Source: an uncultured Verrucomicrobiota bacterium
Lineage (GTDB): Bacteria; Verrucomicrobiota; Kiritimatiellia; RFP12; UBA1067
Assembly: GCA_946543025.1 (NCBI GenBank)
Contig: CAMNLN010000013.1
Coordinates: 1-23,634, forward strand
Direction of reading: 5' to 3'
DNA length: 23,634 bases
Part shown: positions 17,023 through 23,634 of the stretch, piece by piece
Position numbering within the stretch: position 1 is the first letter of the stretch
Layout of the letters: every line of letters starts with the position of its first letter
Made by a program: the position numbers and the translations under genes
Notes under the pieces: generated by a model
Told to the model about the DNA's origin: nothing
The model's database searches: none
Seen by the model: only the letters and a program-made list of their open reading frames with translations

Positions 17023-17051
17023 ATTATAGCATAAGCCAATTTATGGTACAA
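17023..17051 (-). promoter_or_regulatory. Promoter of the nrdG operon, leaderless
   Basis: On the minus strand TTGTAC (17046-17051), 17 bases, then a perfect TATAAT (17023-17028) with TGC in front as extended -10. Only six bases (GCCGCC) separate the -10 from the ATG at 17016, so transcription should begin at or within a base or two of the start codon. The -35 overlaps the -10 of the divergent promoter. Confidence 0.75.
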
Positions 17052-17052
17052 T
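17024..17052 (+). promoter_or_regulatory. Promoter of the CPBP-rluD pair, leaderless
   Basis: On the plus strand TGG-TACAAT (-10 at 17047-17052) lies 17 bases after a weak TTATAG (17024-17029), which is itself on the -10 of the nrdG promoter. Transcription would start near 17059-17060, exactly at an in-frame GTG (17060). The ATG at 17051 would then be inside the -10 and not transcribed. Confidence 0.6.
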
Positions 17053-17719
17053 GCGCGACGTGAAACGAGAACTGAAAGAGGCCGTCCTGTATGCCGCGCC
17101 GTTCGTGACGTGGATCGCGCTGCAGATGCTGCTGCCGACGACGGCGGTCGGCTATGCCATACGCACCGGCGCGACAGCCGTCGTCGGCCTGGCATGCCTG
17201 CTCGCGCTGAAAGCCCCGTGCCGGTTCCCATGGCGCGGCGTCCTTGCCGGCCTGATCGGCGGCCTGGCCGTTTGCGCCCTGTGGATCGCCCCCGAATATT
17301 CCACCTGGTATCGCACATGGCTGGAGCTGCCCATCGGCGAGCCACCGCCCGCGCCTGGCCCCTCGCCCTACGAGCCGTCCGTCTGCGGCTGGCCGCTCAC
17401 GCTCGCGAAGCTCGTCGGCAGCGCCTTCGTCATCGCGCCGGTGGAGGAAGTGTTTTTCCGCTCGTTCCTCTATCGCCGCCTGCAGTCCGCCGACTTCCGC
17501 ACCGTGCCGCTCTCCCGGTTCGACCTCTCGTCGTTCCTCTGGATGATATTCCTTTTCACGCTCGAGCACGATCGCCCCGTCGTCGCCGCCCTCGCCGGCG
17601 CGGCCTACGGACTCCTCGCCATCCGCTTCGGCCTCGGTTCCGCCATCGTGGCGCACGTCGTCACCAACCTGGCACTCGGTCTCCACGTCATCTACTGGGG
17701 AGAATGGTGGTTTTGGTAG
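17051..17719 (+). CDS. CPBP-family intramembrane protease, exosortase-associated type
   Basis: A multi-spanning membrane protein with the Abi/CAAX-like (CPBP) glutamate protease signature: EEVFFR (E129, E130, R134 counted from GTG 17060), H170 in FTLEHD, and H199/N203 in AHVVTN. The run from FRSFLYRRL through FRTVPL, SSFLWM and AAYGLL to the WW ending resembles the CAAX-protease-related family found with exosortases (TIGR03008-like). No exosortase is in the window. The ATG at 17051 gives 222 residues, but it overlaps the -10 hexamer; the GTG at 17060, giving 219 residues (MKRELKEAVLYAA), fits a leaderless message better. Neither start has a Shine-Dalgarno sequence. The rluD-type gene overlaps its last 16 bases, so they are translated from the same message. 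A role in protein sorting or maturation is inferred from the family only. Confidence 0.8.
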   Translation: MRDVKRELKEAVLYAAPFVTWIALQMLLPTTAVGYAIRTGATAVVGLACLLALKAPCRFPWRGVLAGLIGGLAVCALWIAPEYSTWYRTWLELPIGEPPPAPGPSPYEPSVCGWPLTLAKLVGSAFVIAPVEEVFFRSFLYRRLQSADFRTVPLSRFDLSSFLWMIFLFTLEHDRPVVAALAGAAYGLLAIRFGLGSAIVAHVVTNLALGLHVIYWGEWWFW

Positions 17720-18648
17720 AGACCGATGACATCCGCTCGTTCGTCGTGCCGCCCGAGGGAATCGGCGCACGGCTGGACGCCTGGCTCGCGACGCAGTGCG
17801 AGGGTTTCTCGCGCTCCCGTGTCCAAGGCCTAATCCGCGCGGAACGGATGCGCGTGAACGGAACGATCGTCGTCCGCGCCGCCAGCAAGGTCGAGCCCGG
17901 CGACGTCGTCACGCTCGCCGTTCCCCCGCCCGTCCCCGCCGAGCCGCAGCCCGAAGACATCCCGCTGAACATCGTTTTCGAAGACGAGCATGTCATCGTC
18001 GTCGACAAGCCCGCCGGACTCGTCGTCCACCCCGCGCCCGGGCACCTCGACGGTACGCTCGTGAACGCCCTTCTCCACCACTGCCCGGACCTGGAAGGCA
18101 TCGGCGGCGTCGCGCGGCCGGGAATCGTCCATCGGCTCGACCAAGACACTTCCGGTCTTCTGATCGTGGCCAAGACGGAAGCCGCCATGCGAACGCTCAC
18201 GAAAGAGTTCGCCTCGCACGTCCAAATCCGCAAGACCTATCTCGCGCTCGTCCACGGTACGCCCGTGCCCGCCGAAGGACACATCGAGAATCTGATCGGG
18301 CGCTGCCCGTGGGACCGCAAGAAGATGGCAATCGTGGAAAGGAACGGGAAAATCGCCGTCACAAACTACCGTACGCTGTCTGCCGGGCGGTATTCGCTCG
18401 TCGAATGCGTGATCGAGACCGGCCGTACGCACCAGATCCGCGTCCACATGGCCTCGCTCGGCTGCCCAATCGTCGGCGATGCCGTCTACGGCCGCCCCGG
18501 CTGGGATCGCCAGCTGCAGCCGCAACCGACCCGCCAGATGCTCCACGCCTGGAAGCTGGAACTGAAGCACCCCGTCACGCGCGCGCCGCTCGCCTTCGAG
18601 GCGCCGATTCCCAACGATTTCCCCTACAGGCCCAGCGCTGCTGGTTAG
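17704..18648 (+). CDS. rluD: RluD-type 23S rRNA pseudouridine synthase, 314 aa
   Basis: This cytoplasmic enzyme isomerises uridines of 23S rRNA to pseudouridine (helix 69 for RluD itself). An S4 RNA-binding domain covers residues about 20-72 (RLDAWLA, SRSRVQGLIRAERMRVNG); the catalytic domain has VVDKPAGLVVHPAPGH (99-114) and HRLDQDTSG (143-151) with catalytic D146, followed by RKTYLALVHG and the GRTHQIRVHMA motif. GGGGAG is close to the ATG at 17704; GTG 17707 or TTG 17713, in the same frame, would be better spaced, so the true start may lie up to three codons later. It overlaps the CPBP gene by 16 bases, suggesting translational coupling. RluA or RluC type is possible, but the S4 domain and the motif set favour RluD. 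Confidence 0.88.
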   Translation: MVVLVETDDIRSFVVPPEGIGARLDAWLATQCEGFSRSRVQGLIRAERMRVNGTIVVRAASKVEPGDVVTLAVPPPVPAEPQPEDIPLNIVFEDEHVIVVDKPAGLVVHPAPGHLDGTLVNALLHHCPDLEGIGGVARPGIVHRLDQDTSGLLIVAKTEAAMRTLTKEFASHVQIRKTYLALVHGTPVPAEGHIENLIGRCPWDRKKMAIVERNGKIAVTNYRTLSAGRYSLVECVIETGRTHQIRVHMASLGCPIVGDAVYGRPGWDRQLQPQPTRQMLHAWKLELKHPVTRAPLAFEAPIPNDFPYRPSAAG

Positions 18649-19022
18649 CGTGACGCCTGAAACACGATCTCACGGCTCAGATTGTTGACCCACTGGTCGT
18701 ACTTGCGAACCGGGATGTTACTCTGGACGAAACGGATCGAGAAGGCATTTGAGCCGTTCGGAACGACATCGACCACCACCAGGTGCTCACGTTGACTGAG
18801 CGTGCAGCGAATCGTGCCGCCAGTCTGTTCCTGCGGAAGCCACCGCCGCCGCGTCGCCGCGGCCATGATGGCGCTGGAAAGCGTGCGCCCCTGGGCAAGC
18901 GTCACGGAAACATTTTCTACGGGCTTCGGACTCCCTTCGTCGATTGACGCGGAAAAACATCCGGCAAGACCGCATCCCATGGCCGCGCACAGCGCAACTG
19001 CAACAAGTTTCTTGATCGTCAT
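18645..19022 (-). CDS. Small lipoprotein of unknown function, 125 aa
   Basis: MTIKKLVAVALCAAMGCGLAGC is a lipoprotein signal with the lipidated cysteine at residue 22 (LAGC). The mature part of about 104 residues has an AIMAAATRRRW segment, a CTLSQREHLVVVDV strand pair and a C-terminal R-K-Y-D-Q-W-V-N-N-L motif. The same order (variable helix, two strands, IRY-type strand, YxxWVxNL end) occurs in a widespread group of uncharacterised bacterial lipoproteins, but I cannot name a function. AAGGAG five bases before the ATG supports the start; eight upstream codons in frame are excluded. It has its own promoter at the end of rhaB. Its TAA overlaps the TAG of the convergent pseudouridine synthase gene, leaving no space for terminators. 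Confidence 0.8.
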   Translation of the reverse strand: MTIKKLVAVALCAAMGCGLAGCFSASIDEGSPKPVENVSVTLAQGRTLSSAIMAAATRRRWLPQEQTGGTIRCTLSQREHLVVVDVVPNGSNAFSIRFVQSNIPVRKYDQWVNNLSREIVFQASR

Positions 19023-19065
19023 GAGAACTCCTTCTTGATCAGGCATGGTTTCTAACAGTTACGCG

Positions 19066-19095
19066 ATTATATCAGTTCGACGCGCTTGACGTCAA
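19066..19095 (-). promoter_or_regulatory. Promoter of the small lipoprotein gene
   Basis: On the minus strand TTGACG (19090-19095), 18 bases, then a perfect TATAAT (19066-19071) with TGA in front. The rhaB stop codon TAA (19067-19069) lies inside the -10. Transcription would start near 19059, giving a leader of about 37 bases with a strong AAGGAG. Confidence 0.75.
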
Positions 19096-20524
19096 AGCTG
19101 CGGGCGATGGCCGCGCGGGCATCCGCAAGGTCCTTGAACACGCTCGCGGCGATGAACTGGACCACGAGGTTGCCGATGGCGGTACCTTCCGTGGGGCCCG
19201 CGAACACCTCAAGTCCAGTCGCCTCGGCCGTCAGCTTGTTGAGATAGCCGTCCTTCGAACCCCCGCCGACGATGTTGACGGAGGTATACGTCTTGCCCGT
19301 GAGACTCGAGAGGTTTCGGATCATCTTCGCGTAGCAGTCCGCGAGGGACGCGTAGACGCACTGCATCAGCTCGCCCACGGTGGCGGGCTTCACGTCCGCC
19401 GCCGCAAGCACCTCGGCGATCATCGAGTCCGGCGAGAAGAAGCGCGTATCGTTGGCGTTCACGCGGCCCGCGAACGCCGAGGCCGCCTTGGCCGCGTTCT
19501 CGAGGTCGGCGAAGGAGTACTTCCGCCCTTTCTCGTAGTCGGCGAGCGTCCAGGACGCCGCCTTTTCCTTGCCTTCCACATAGTCCACGCCGTTCAGTTC
19601 GCGGCGGATGGACTGGATCATCCAGAGGCCCATGATGTTCTTGAGGAAGCGGAAGCGATGCCACGCGCCGCCTTCGTTCGTGAAGTTCGCCGCCTTCGCC
19701 TCGGGCGTGGTGATCGGCTCGGCGTTCTCCACGCCGAGGAGCGACCAGGTGCCGCTGGAGATGTAGACGGCCTTGTCGTCGCGCGCCGGGACGGCGAGGA
19801 AGGCGCTGCCGGTGTCGTGCGTGGCGGGCAGGACGACCTGCGCGTCGAAGCCCACCTCGGCCTGCACGGCCGGCGTCAGTCCGCCCAGCGGCGTGCCAGG
19901 CATCTCGAGCTTGCCGAAGATGCGGCGAGGGAGGCCGAGCTTGTCGATCACTTCCCAGTCCCAGTCCTTCGCGCGCGCGTTGACGAGGTTGCCCGTCGTG
20001 GCGTTCGTGTATTCGTTCGCCATCTTGCCCGTGAGCACGAAGTTCAGGTACTCCGGCACCATCAGGAGGCGTTGCGCCTTCTCGATCTGCTCGGGGTGCT
20101 CCTTCTTGAGCGCCGCGAGCTGGTAGATGGTGTTGAAGAGCATCTTCTGGATGCCGCAGCGGGCGTAAAGCTCGTCGGCGGAGATCGCCGCGTCCACGAG
20201 CGCGTCCGCGCCCTCCGTGCGCGCGTCGCGGTAGGCCACCATGTCGGAACACGGGATGCCGTTGCCGTCGAGGAGCACAAAATCGACGCCCCAGGTATCG
20301 ATGCCGATGGTGGATGGAACCTTGCCGGCGTCCTTGCAAGCCTTGAGACCGGCGAGGACGGCGCGGGAGAGCGCGGCCATGTCCCAGCAGTCGTGGCCGT
20401 CCTTGCGGATTTGGGAATTGTCGAAGCGGTACATCTCCTCGAGGACGATCTTGCCGTCCTCGACATGTCCCAGGATATGGCGTCCCGACGACGCCCCGAT
20501 GTCGATTGCGAGAAAGTAGTTCAT
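19067..20524 (-). CDS. rhaB: Rhamnulokinase RhaB, 485 aa
   Basis: RhaB phosphorylates L-rhamnulose with ATP to rhamnulose 1-phosphate in the cytoplasm, the second step of rhamnose breakdown. The FGGY-kinase fold is clear: ATP-binding AIDIGASSGRHI (6-17), DTWGVDF (76-82), MVPEYLN (155-161), catalytic D237 in THDTGSAF, SSGTWSL (256-262) and VGGGSKDGYLN in the C-terminal half. The SSGRHI and DTWGVDF forms are typical of RhaB rather than xylulokinase or glycerol kinase. The length of 485 is normal. GGAG lies near the ATG at 20524. There is no rhaA (isomerase) or rhaD (aldolase) in the window, although the GH106-like enzyme at the left edge could supply rhamnose. It has its own promoter within the end of rsmI, so it can be expressed separately from the upstream chain. 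Confidence 0.92.
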   Translation of the reverse strand: MNYFLAIDIGASSGRHILGHVEDGKIVLEEMYRFDNSQIRKDGHDCWDMAALSRAVLAGLKACKDAGKVPSTIGIDTWGVDFVLLDGNGIPCSDMVAYRDARTEGADALVDAAISADELYARCGIQKMLFNTIYQLAALKKEHPEQIEKAQRLLMVPEYLNFVLTGKMANEYTNATTGNLVNARAKDWDWEVIDKLGLPRRIFGKLEMPGTPLGGLTPAVQAEVGFDAQVVLPATHDTGSAFLAVPARDDKAVYISSGTWSLLGVENAEPITTPEAKAANFTNEGGAWHRFRFLKNIMGLWMIQSIRRELNGVDYVEGKEKAASWTLADYEKGRKYSFADLENAAKAASAFAGRVNANDTRFFSPDSMIAEVLAAADVKPATVGELMQCVYASLADCYAKMIRNLSSLTGKTYTSVNIVGGGSKDGYLNKLTAEATGLEVFAGPTEGTAIGNLVVQFIAASVFKDLADARAAIARSFDVKRVELI

Positions 20525-20548
20525 GTTCGTCTCCGTTGTCGTGGCGAT

Positions 20549-20578
20549 AGTTTAGCAGTTTTGCGGCGGCAGGGTCAA
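20549..20578 (-). promoter_or_regulatory. Promoter of rhaB
   Basis: On the minus strand TTGACC (20573-20578), 18 bases, then TAAACT (20549-20554) preceded by TGC. The -10 starts with the TAA stop codon of rsmI (20552-20554). Transcription would begin near 20542, about 18 bases before the rhaB ATG, leaving the GGAG ribosome binding site in the leader. Confidence 0.6.
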
Positions 20579-21271
20579 TGACCGCGCGAACTTCGGGTTG
20601 TTGCCGGCGATCACGAAAGCCACCTCGCCCTTCACCTTCGCGTCCTTGAACTTCGCCGCGAGGTCGGAAAGATAGCCGCGTTCCACGCGTTCGTGCAGCT
20701 TGGTCAGCTCGATGCAGACGGCAGCCTCCCTGTCGCCCAGGACCTCGTAGGCGGCCTGGAGCGTCGCGCCGATGCGAAACGGACTCTCGTATGCGACAAG
20801 GGTATGTTCCTTGTCGGCATCTTCTGCGAACCAGTTGCGGAGCGCGCCCGGCCCACGCGGCGGAAAGCCGCGGAACGTGAACGAGCTGGTGGAGAGTCCG
20901 CTCATGATCAACGCCACGTTCACGGCGCTCGCGCCAGGAATCACCTCGAACGGCACGTTCTCCTTCGCGCACGTGCGCACGAGCCGGTAGCCGGGGTCGG
21001 AAATCGCCGGGTAGCCGCCATCCGAGGCGAGGACGACCTCGCGGCCGGCGAGCACCGCCGCCGTCACGATCTCGGTCACGCGCTCCTCGTTGCCCTGCCG
21101 GTAGCTGACCATCTCCGGGCGCGGGATGCCGAGGTGCGCAAGCAGCTGCCACGTGCGGCGCGTATCCTCGCACGCGATCAACGATGCGCTGCGGAACGCC
21201 TCCGCCGCACGCGGACTGAGGTCTCCCAGGTTTCCGATCGGCGTGGCCACCACATGCAACATCGCGCTCAT
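20552..21271 (-). CDS. rsmI: 16S rRNA (cytidine-1402-2'-O)-methyltransferase RsmI, 239 aa
   Basis: RsmI methylates the ribose of C1402 in the decoding centre of 16S rRNA. The tetrapyrrole-methylase fold is marked by ATPIGNLGD (9-17), CEDTRRT (34-40), SDGGYPAISDPG (83-94), IPGASA (111-116), FRGFPPR (133-139), YESPFRI and the ELTKLHE segment. In the common form the third motif reads SDAGTPxISDPG; here G and Y replace A and T, a mild deviation. The protein is somewhat shorter at its C-terminus than E. coli RsmI (about 286). The ATG at 21271 overlaps the TGA of the mgtC-like gene (ATGA), indicating translational coupling; a second ATG three codons later is possible. The rhaB promoter overlaps its last codons. 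Confidence 0.92.
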   Translation of the reverse strand: MSAMLHVVATPIGNLGDLSPRAAEAFRSASLIACEDTRRTWQLLAHLGIPRPEMVSYRQGNEERVTEIVTAAVLAGREVVLASDGGYPAISDPGYRLVRTCAKENVPFEVIPGASAVNVALIMSGLSTSSFTFRGFPPRGPGALRNWFAEDADKEHTLVAYESPFRIGATLQAAYEVLGDREAAVCIELTKLHERVERGYLSDLAAKFKDAKVKGEVAFVIAGNNPKFARSLTLPPQNC

Positions 21272-21726
21272 GCCTGCTCGCCCCTTCCCCTCCGGCGGCG
21301 GAAGTGGATGAGACCGAAGAGCTCAAGGCCGACGAGCGAGAGGACGGTGGCCGAGAGCGAGATCACGTAGAGCCCGGCGGCGGAGGCCATGCCGATTCCC
21401 GCCGCCACCCACATGCCGGCGGCGGTGGTGAGGCCGTGGACGGCATGTTTTTGCACGAGGATCGTGCCCGCGCCGATGAAGCCGATGCCGCTCACGATCT
21501 GCGCCGCCACGCGCGACGCGTCCGCCGAATGCGTCCCCGCCACGGCGGGATCCATGAACCCGTACTGCGAGACGATCATCAGGAGCGCGCTGCCGAGCGC
21601 CACCAGAAAGTGGGTACGCGTGCCGGCTGTCTTGGCGCGGTACTCGCGCTCGGCGCCGATGAGCGCCCCGAGCGCGCCCGCGAGGACGAGCCGCCCCACG
21701 AGCTCCAGCGAAAGTTGAACCGTCAT
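21268..21726 (-). CDS. MgtC/SapB-family inner-membrane protein, 152 aa
   Basis: The hydrophobic MgtC/SapB domain is complete: GALIGAEREYR (20-30), GTRTH (35-39), IVSGIGFIGAGTIL (77-90) and VHGLTTAAGMWVAAGIG (96-112), with about four to five membrane segments and an arginine-rich cytoplasmic end. It lacks the soluble C-terminal domain of Salmonella MgtC (about 230 residues), as do many family members. Family members are linked to magnesium homeostasis and to control of the F-type ATPase, but many have no known role. The ATG at 21726 has AAGGAGG seven bases upstream and overlaps the stop of the RND gene by four bases; its own stop overlaps the rsmI start in the same way. The longer upstream frame is a shadow of the RND gene. 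Confidence 0.88.
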   Translation of the reverse strand: MTVQLSLELVGRLVLAGALGALIGAEREYRAKTAGTRTHFLVALGSALLMIVSQYGFMDPAVAGTHSADASRVAAQIVSGIGFIGAGTILVQKHAVHGLTTAAGMWVAAGIGMASAAGLYVISLSATVLSLVGLELFGLIHFRRRRGRGEQA

Positions 21727-23634
21727 GCCGTCGCCTCCTTGTCTTTTCCAAACCAGCGCTTCAGCGTCTCGCGCAGGCGCTGGAACACGCAGTAGAGCGC
21801 CGGCACGAAGATGATCCCCACGAGCGTGGCGGCGAGCATGCCGCTGAACGTGGTGATGCCGATCGCGCGCTGCGCGTTCGCGCCCGCGCCCGTCGCCCGC
21901 ACGAGCGGGAACACGCCGAAAAGAAAGCTCCACGCCGTCATCATCACGGCGCGGTAGCGCAGGTTTGCGCCGTTCATCGCCGCTTCGTACGCCGGCAGGC
22001 CGCGCTCGCGTTCGCGCATCGCGAACTCGACCATGAGGATCGCGTTCTTCGCCGCGAGGCCGATCAGCATCACGAGACCGAGCTGCGCGTAGATGCTCAA
22101 CGCCGTGTCCGTGAGAAGCAGCCCGCCCAGCGCGCCGCAGAGCGCCACCGCCACCGAGAGCATCACCGGCACCGGGATCGTCCAGCTCTCGTACTGCGCC
22201 ACGAGGAACAGGTAGGCAAAGAAGGTGGCGAGCGCCATCAGCCAGAGAATCTGTCCCCGGTTGTCCTTCTCCTGGCGCGCGATGCCGCTGTACTCGATGT
22301 GGCATTCCGGGGGAAGCTCCATCTTCTCGGCGTAGTCGAGGACCTCCAGGTTCGTCATGCCGGGCGGCGTCTGGATGTTGATCCACGCGCCCTGCATCTT
22401 GTTGAAGCGCTTCACCTCGCGCGGGCCGACGGAATAGCGGATCTTGCCGATCGCCGCGAGCGGCACCATGCCGCCGTTGGCGCCGGGGAAGCGTATCTCC
22501 ATGATGTCCTTCACCGTGGAGCGGTAGTCCGCCTGGCTCTGCACGATCACCTCGTAGCTGCCGCCCTTCATGTTGAAGTCGTTCACGTAGAACGAGGCGA
22601 GCTTGTTCTGGAGCGTGGAGAAGATCGTCTTTGCGGTCACGCCCAGGGATTCGGCCTTCTTGCGGTCGAGGTCGAGGTAGAGCTGGGGCGTGTTCGCGTT
22701 GAAGCCCACGGCGCAGCGCTCCGTCTTGAGGTCGCGCTTCACGTTCTCCAGGACGCGGCTCATCGTCGCGGCCAGGTCCTGCGACGAGAACTCGCCCACG
22801 CTGCACACCCAGAAGCCCACGCCGCCGAGCGCTCCCAGCCCGCGGATGGCGGGCGGCGTGAAGAGCGTGATCTTCGCGGCGTAGATGTCCGCCGTGCGCT
22901 TTTCGATCTCGGCCATGACGGCCTCGATCTGCAGCTCGGGCGCCTTGCGCTGGTCCCAGTGCTTCAGGCGGATGAGCGAGCCGCCGTAGTTCTCGCCCGT
23001 GCCGTTCACGGAAGACGCGCCCGTGGAGCTGGAAACCGATTCCACGCCGGGGATCTGCTGGACGCGCGTGTTGAACTCCTCCACCACGTCGATGGTCCGT
23101 TGCAACGACGCGCTTTCCGCAAGCTCGATGTTCGCGATGATGTAGCCGCGATCCTCCTTCGGCAAAAGCGTCTCGGGCACCTTCTTCCCGCACCAGCACA
23201 TGAGCGCCGCCACGCCGGCGAAGAGCAACAGCGTGATGATGCCCTGGCGGACGAAGAACTTCACGAAGGCGAGGTATGTCCGACGGCTGCCGTCAATCAC
23301 CCAGTTGATGGGGCGGAAGAGGAGCGGCGGCTTCTCGGGGGGCTTCTTCAGGAGCAGCGAGCAGAGGACCGGCGAGAGCGTGAGCGCGACGGTGGTGGAG
23401 AGGCAGAGCGCCACGCACATCGTCACCGCGAACTGCACGTACATCTTTCCCACCATGCCCTGGTAGAACGCGAGCGGCAGGTAGCAGGCGATCGTCACGA
23501 GCGTCGTCGCGAGGATCGCGCCCGTGATCTGCCGCATCGAGCGGCTGGCCGCCTCCTTCGCGCCCAGCCCTTCGCGGGCCATGAGCGTCTGCGTGTTTTC
23601 CACCACCACGATCGCGTCGTCCACAAGCGAGCCG
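21723..23634 (-). CDS. RND efflux pump of the HAE1/AcrB type, C-terminal 636 residues (5' end outside window)
   Basis: These inner-membrane trimers export drugs and other amphiphiles using the proton gradient, with a periplasmic adaptor and an outer-membrane channel. The frame is open at the right edge. It begins in transmembrane segment 4 with GSLVDDAIVVVEN, which holds the paired proton-relay aspartates (D407/D408 in E. coli AcrB), and continues through PLAFYQGMVGKMYVQFA, the long second periplasmic loop, FLVAQYESWTIPVPVML (segment 8/9 region) and GLAAKNAILMVEFA to the C-terminus. The remaining length matches the last 640 or so residues of AcrB. The adaptor gene would be expected upstream, outside the window. 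The stop overlaps the start of the mgtC-like gene, so the pump, mgtC-like and rsmI genes form one translationally coupled chain. Confidence 0.93.
   Translation of the reverse strand, partial: GSLVDDAIVVVENTQTLMAREGLGAKEAASRSMRQITGAILATTLVTIACYLPLAFYQGMVGKMYVQFAVTMCVALCLSTTVALTLSPVLCSLLLKKPPEKPPLLFRPINWVIDGSRRTYLAFVKFFVRQGIITLLLFAGVAALMCWCGKKVPETLLPKEDRGYIIANIELAESASLQRTIDVVEEFNTRVQQIPGVESVSSSTGASSVNGTGENYGGSLIRLKHWDQRKAPELQIEAVMAEIEKRTADIYAAKITLFTPPAIRGLGALGGVGFWVCSVGEFSSQDLAATMSRVLENVKRDLKTERCAVGFNANTPQLYLDLDRKKAESLGVTAKTIFSTLQNKLASFYVNDFNMKGGSYEVIVQSQADYRSTVKDIMEIRFPGANGGMVPLAAIGKIRYSVGPREVKRFNKMQGAWINIQTPPGMTNLEVLDYAEKMELPPECHIEYSGIARQEKDNRGQILWLMALATFFAYLFLVAQYESWTIPVPVMLSVAVALCGALGGLLLTDTALSIYAQLGLVMLIGLAAKNAILMVEFAMRERERGLPAYEAAMNGANLRYRAVMMTAWSFLFGVFPLVRATGAGANAQRAIGITTFSGMLAATLVGIIFVPALYCVFQRLRETLKRWFGKDKEATA

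Larger units (their letters stand above)
17021..17054. repeat. Imperfect inverted repeat forming a symmetric divergent promoter
   Basis: The arms read TTATGCTATAATGC (minus strand, 17034 to 17021) and TTATGGTACAATGC (plus strand, 17041-17054), identical at 12 of 14 positions, with GCCAAT between them. Each arm holds one extended -10 element. The symmetry could also make the site an operator for a dimeric regulator. Confidence 0.7.

Overview
The window looks like chromosome from a GC-rich, anaerobic, glycan-degrading bacterium of the Verrucomicrobiota side of the tree; Kiritimatiellota is my best guess. The pointers are a giant secreted protein made of autotransporter-associated beta-strand repeats without a barrel, a GH106 rhamnosidase-type enzyme, a XylR-type regulator, an anaerobic ribonucleotide reductase activase, and a CPBP protease of the exosortase-associated type. 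None of these alone proves the phylum. I recognised no rRNA, tRNA, CRISPR array, insertion sequence or convincing intrinsic terminator.

Layout, left to right. Positions 1-2339 hold the N-terminal three quarters of a secreted GH106-like enzyme (minus strand, running off the left edge). Positions 2482-8670 encode a 2062-residue secreted protein of three related modules of about 650-700 residues, with its own promoter. Positions 8671-9307 hold no intact gene: a 180-base fragment of a second GH106 gene, about 88% identical to the intact one, is joined out of frame to the first 40 codons of what looks like an ECF sigma factor, followed by AT-richer DNA with inverted repeats. Positions 9308-11556 carry thiH and a XylR-like sugar-sensing regulator as a two-gene unit. 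Positions 11662-17016 are a tight four-gene operon on the minus strand, read in the order nrdG, a GH5-EEP fusion, a Tat-type lipoprotein with a metallo-beta-lactamase fold, and a clan-A-like glycosidase. Divergent from it on the plus strand are a CPBP membrane protease and an RluD-type pseudouridine synthase (17051-18648). The last block, all minus strand, is an RND efflux pump (partial) - mgtC-like - rsmI chain with ATGA overlaps, then rhaB and a small lipoprotein, each with its own promoter.

How they may work together: the GH106-like enzyme could release rhamnose outside the cell and RhaB could phosphorylate rhamnulose inside. The XylR-like protein could sense a sugar, but its ligand and targets cannot be read from the sequence. 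The four-gene operon pairs two glycosidases with an EEP domain and an MBL-fold protein, both of hydrolase folds often acting on phosphate esters, which suggests a substrate carrying both glycosidic and ester or phosphodiester bonds. That last point is inference.

The most distinctive regulatory feature is the 34-base nrdG/CPBP intergenic promoter pair. Two extended -10 promoters face each other across an imperfect 14-base inverted repeat, each -10 lies on the other's -35, and both are placed so that the transcripts would be leaderless. All six promoters I can propose carry a TG dinucleotide one base upstream of the -10.
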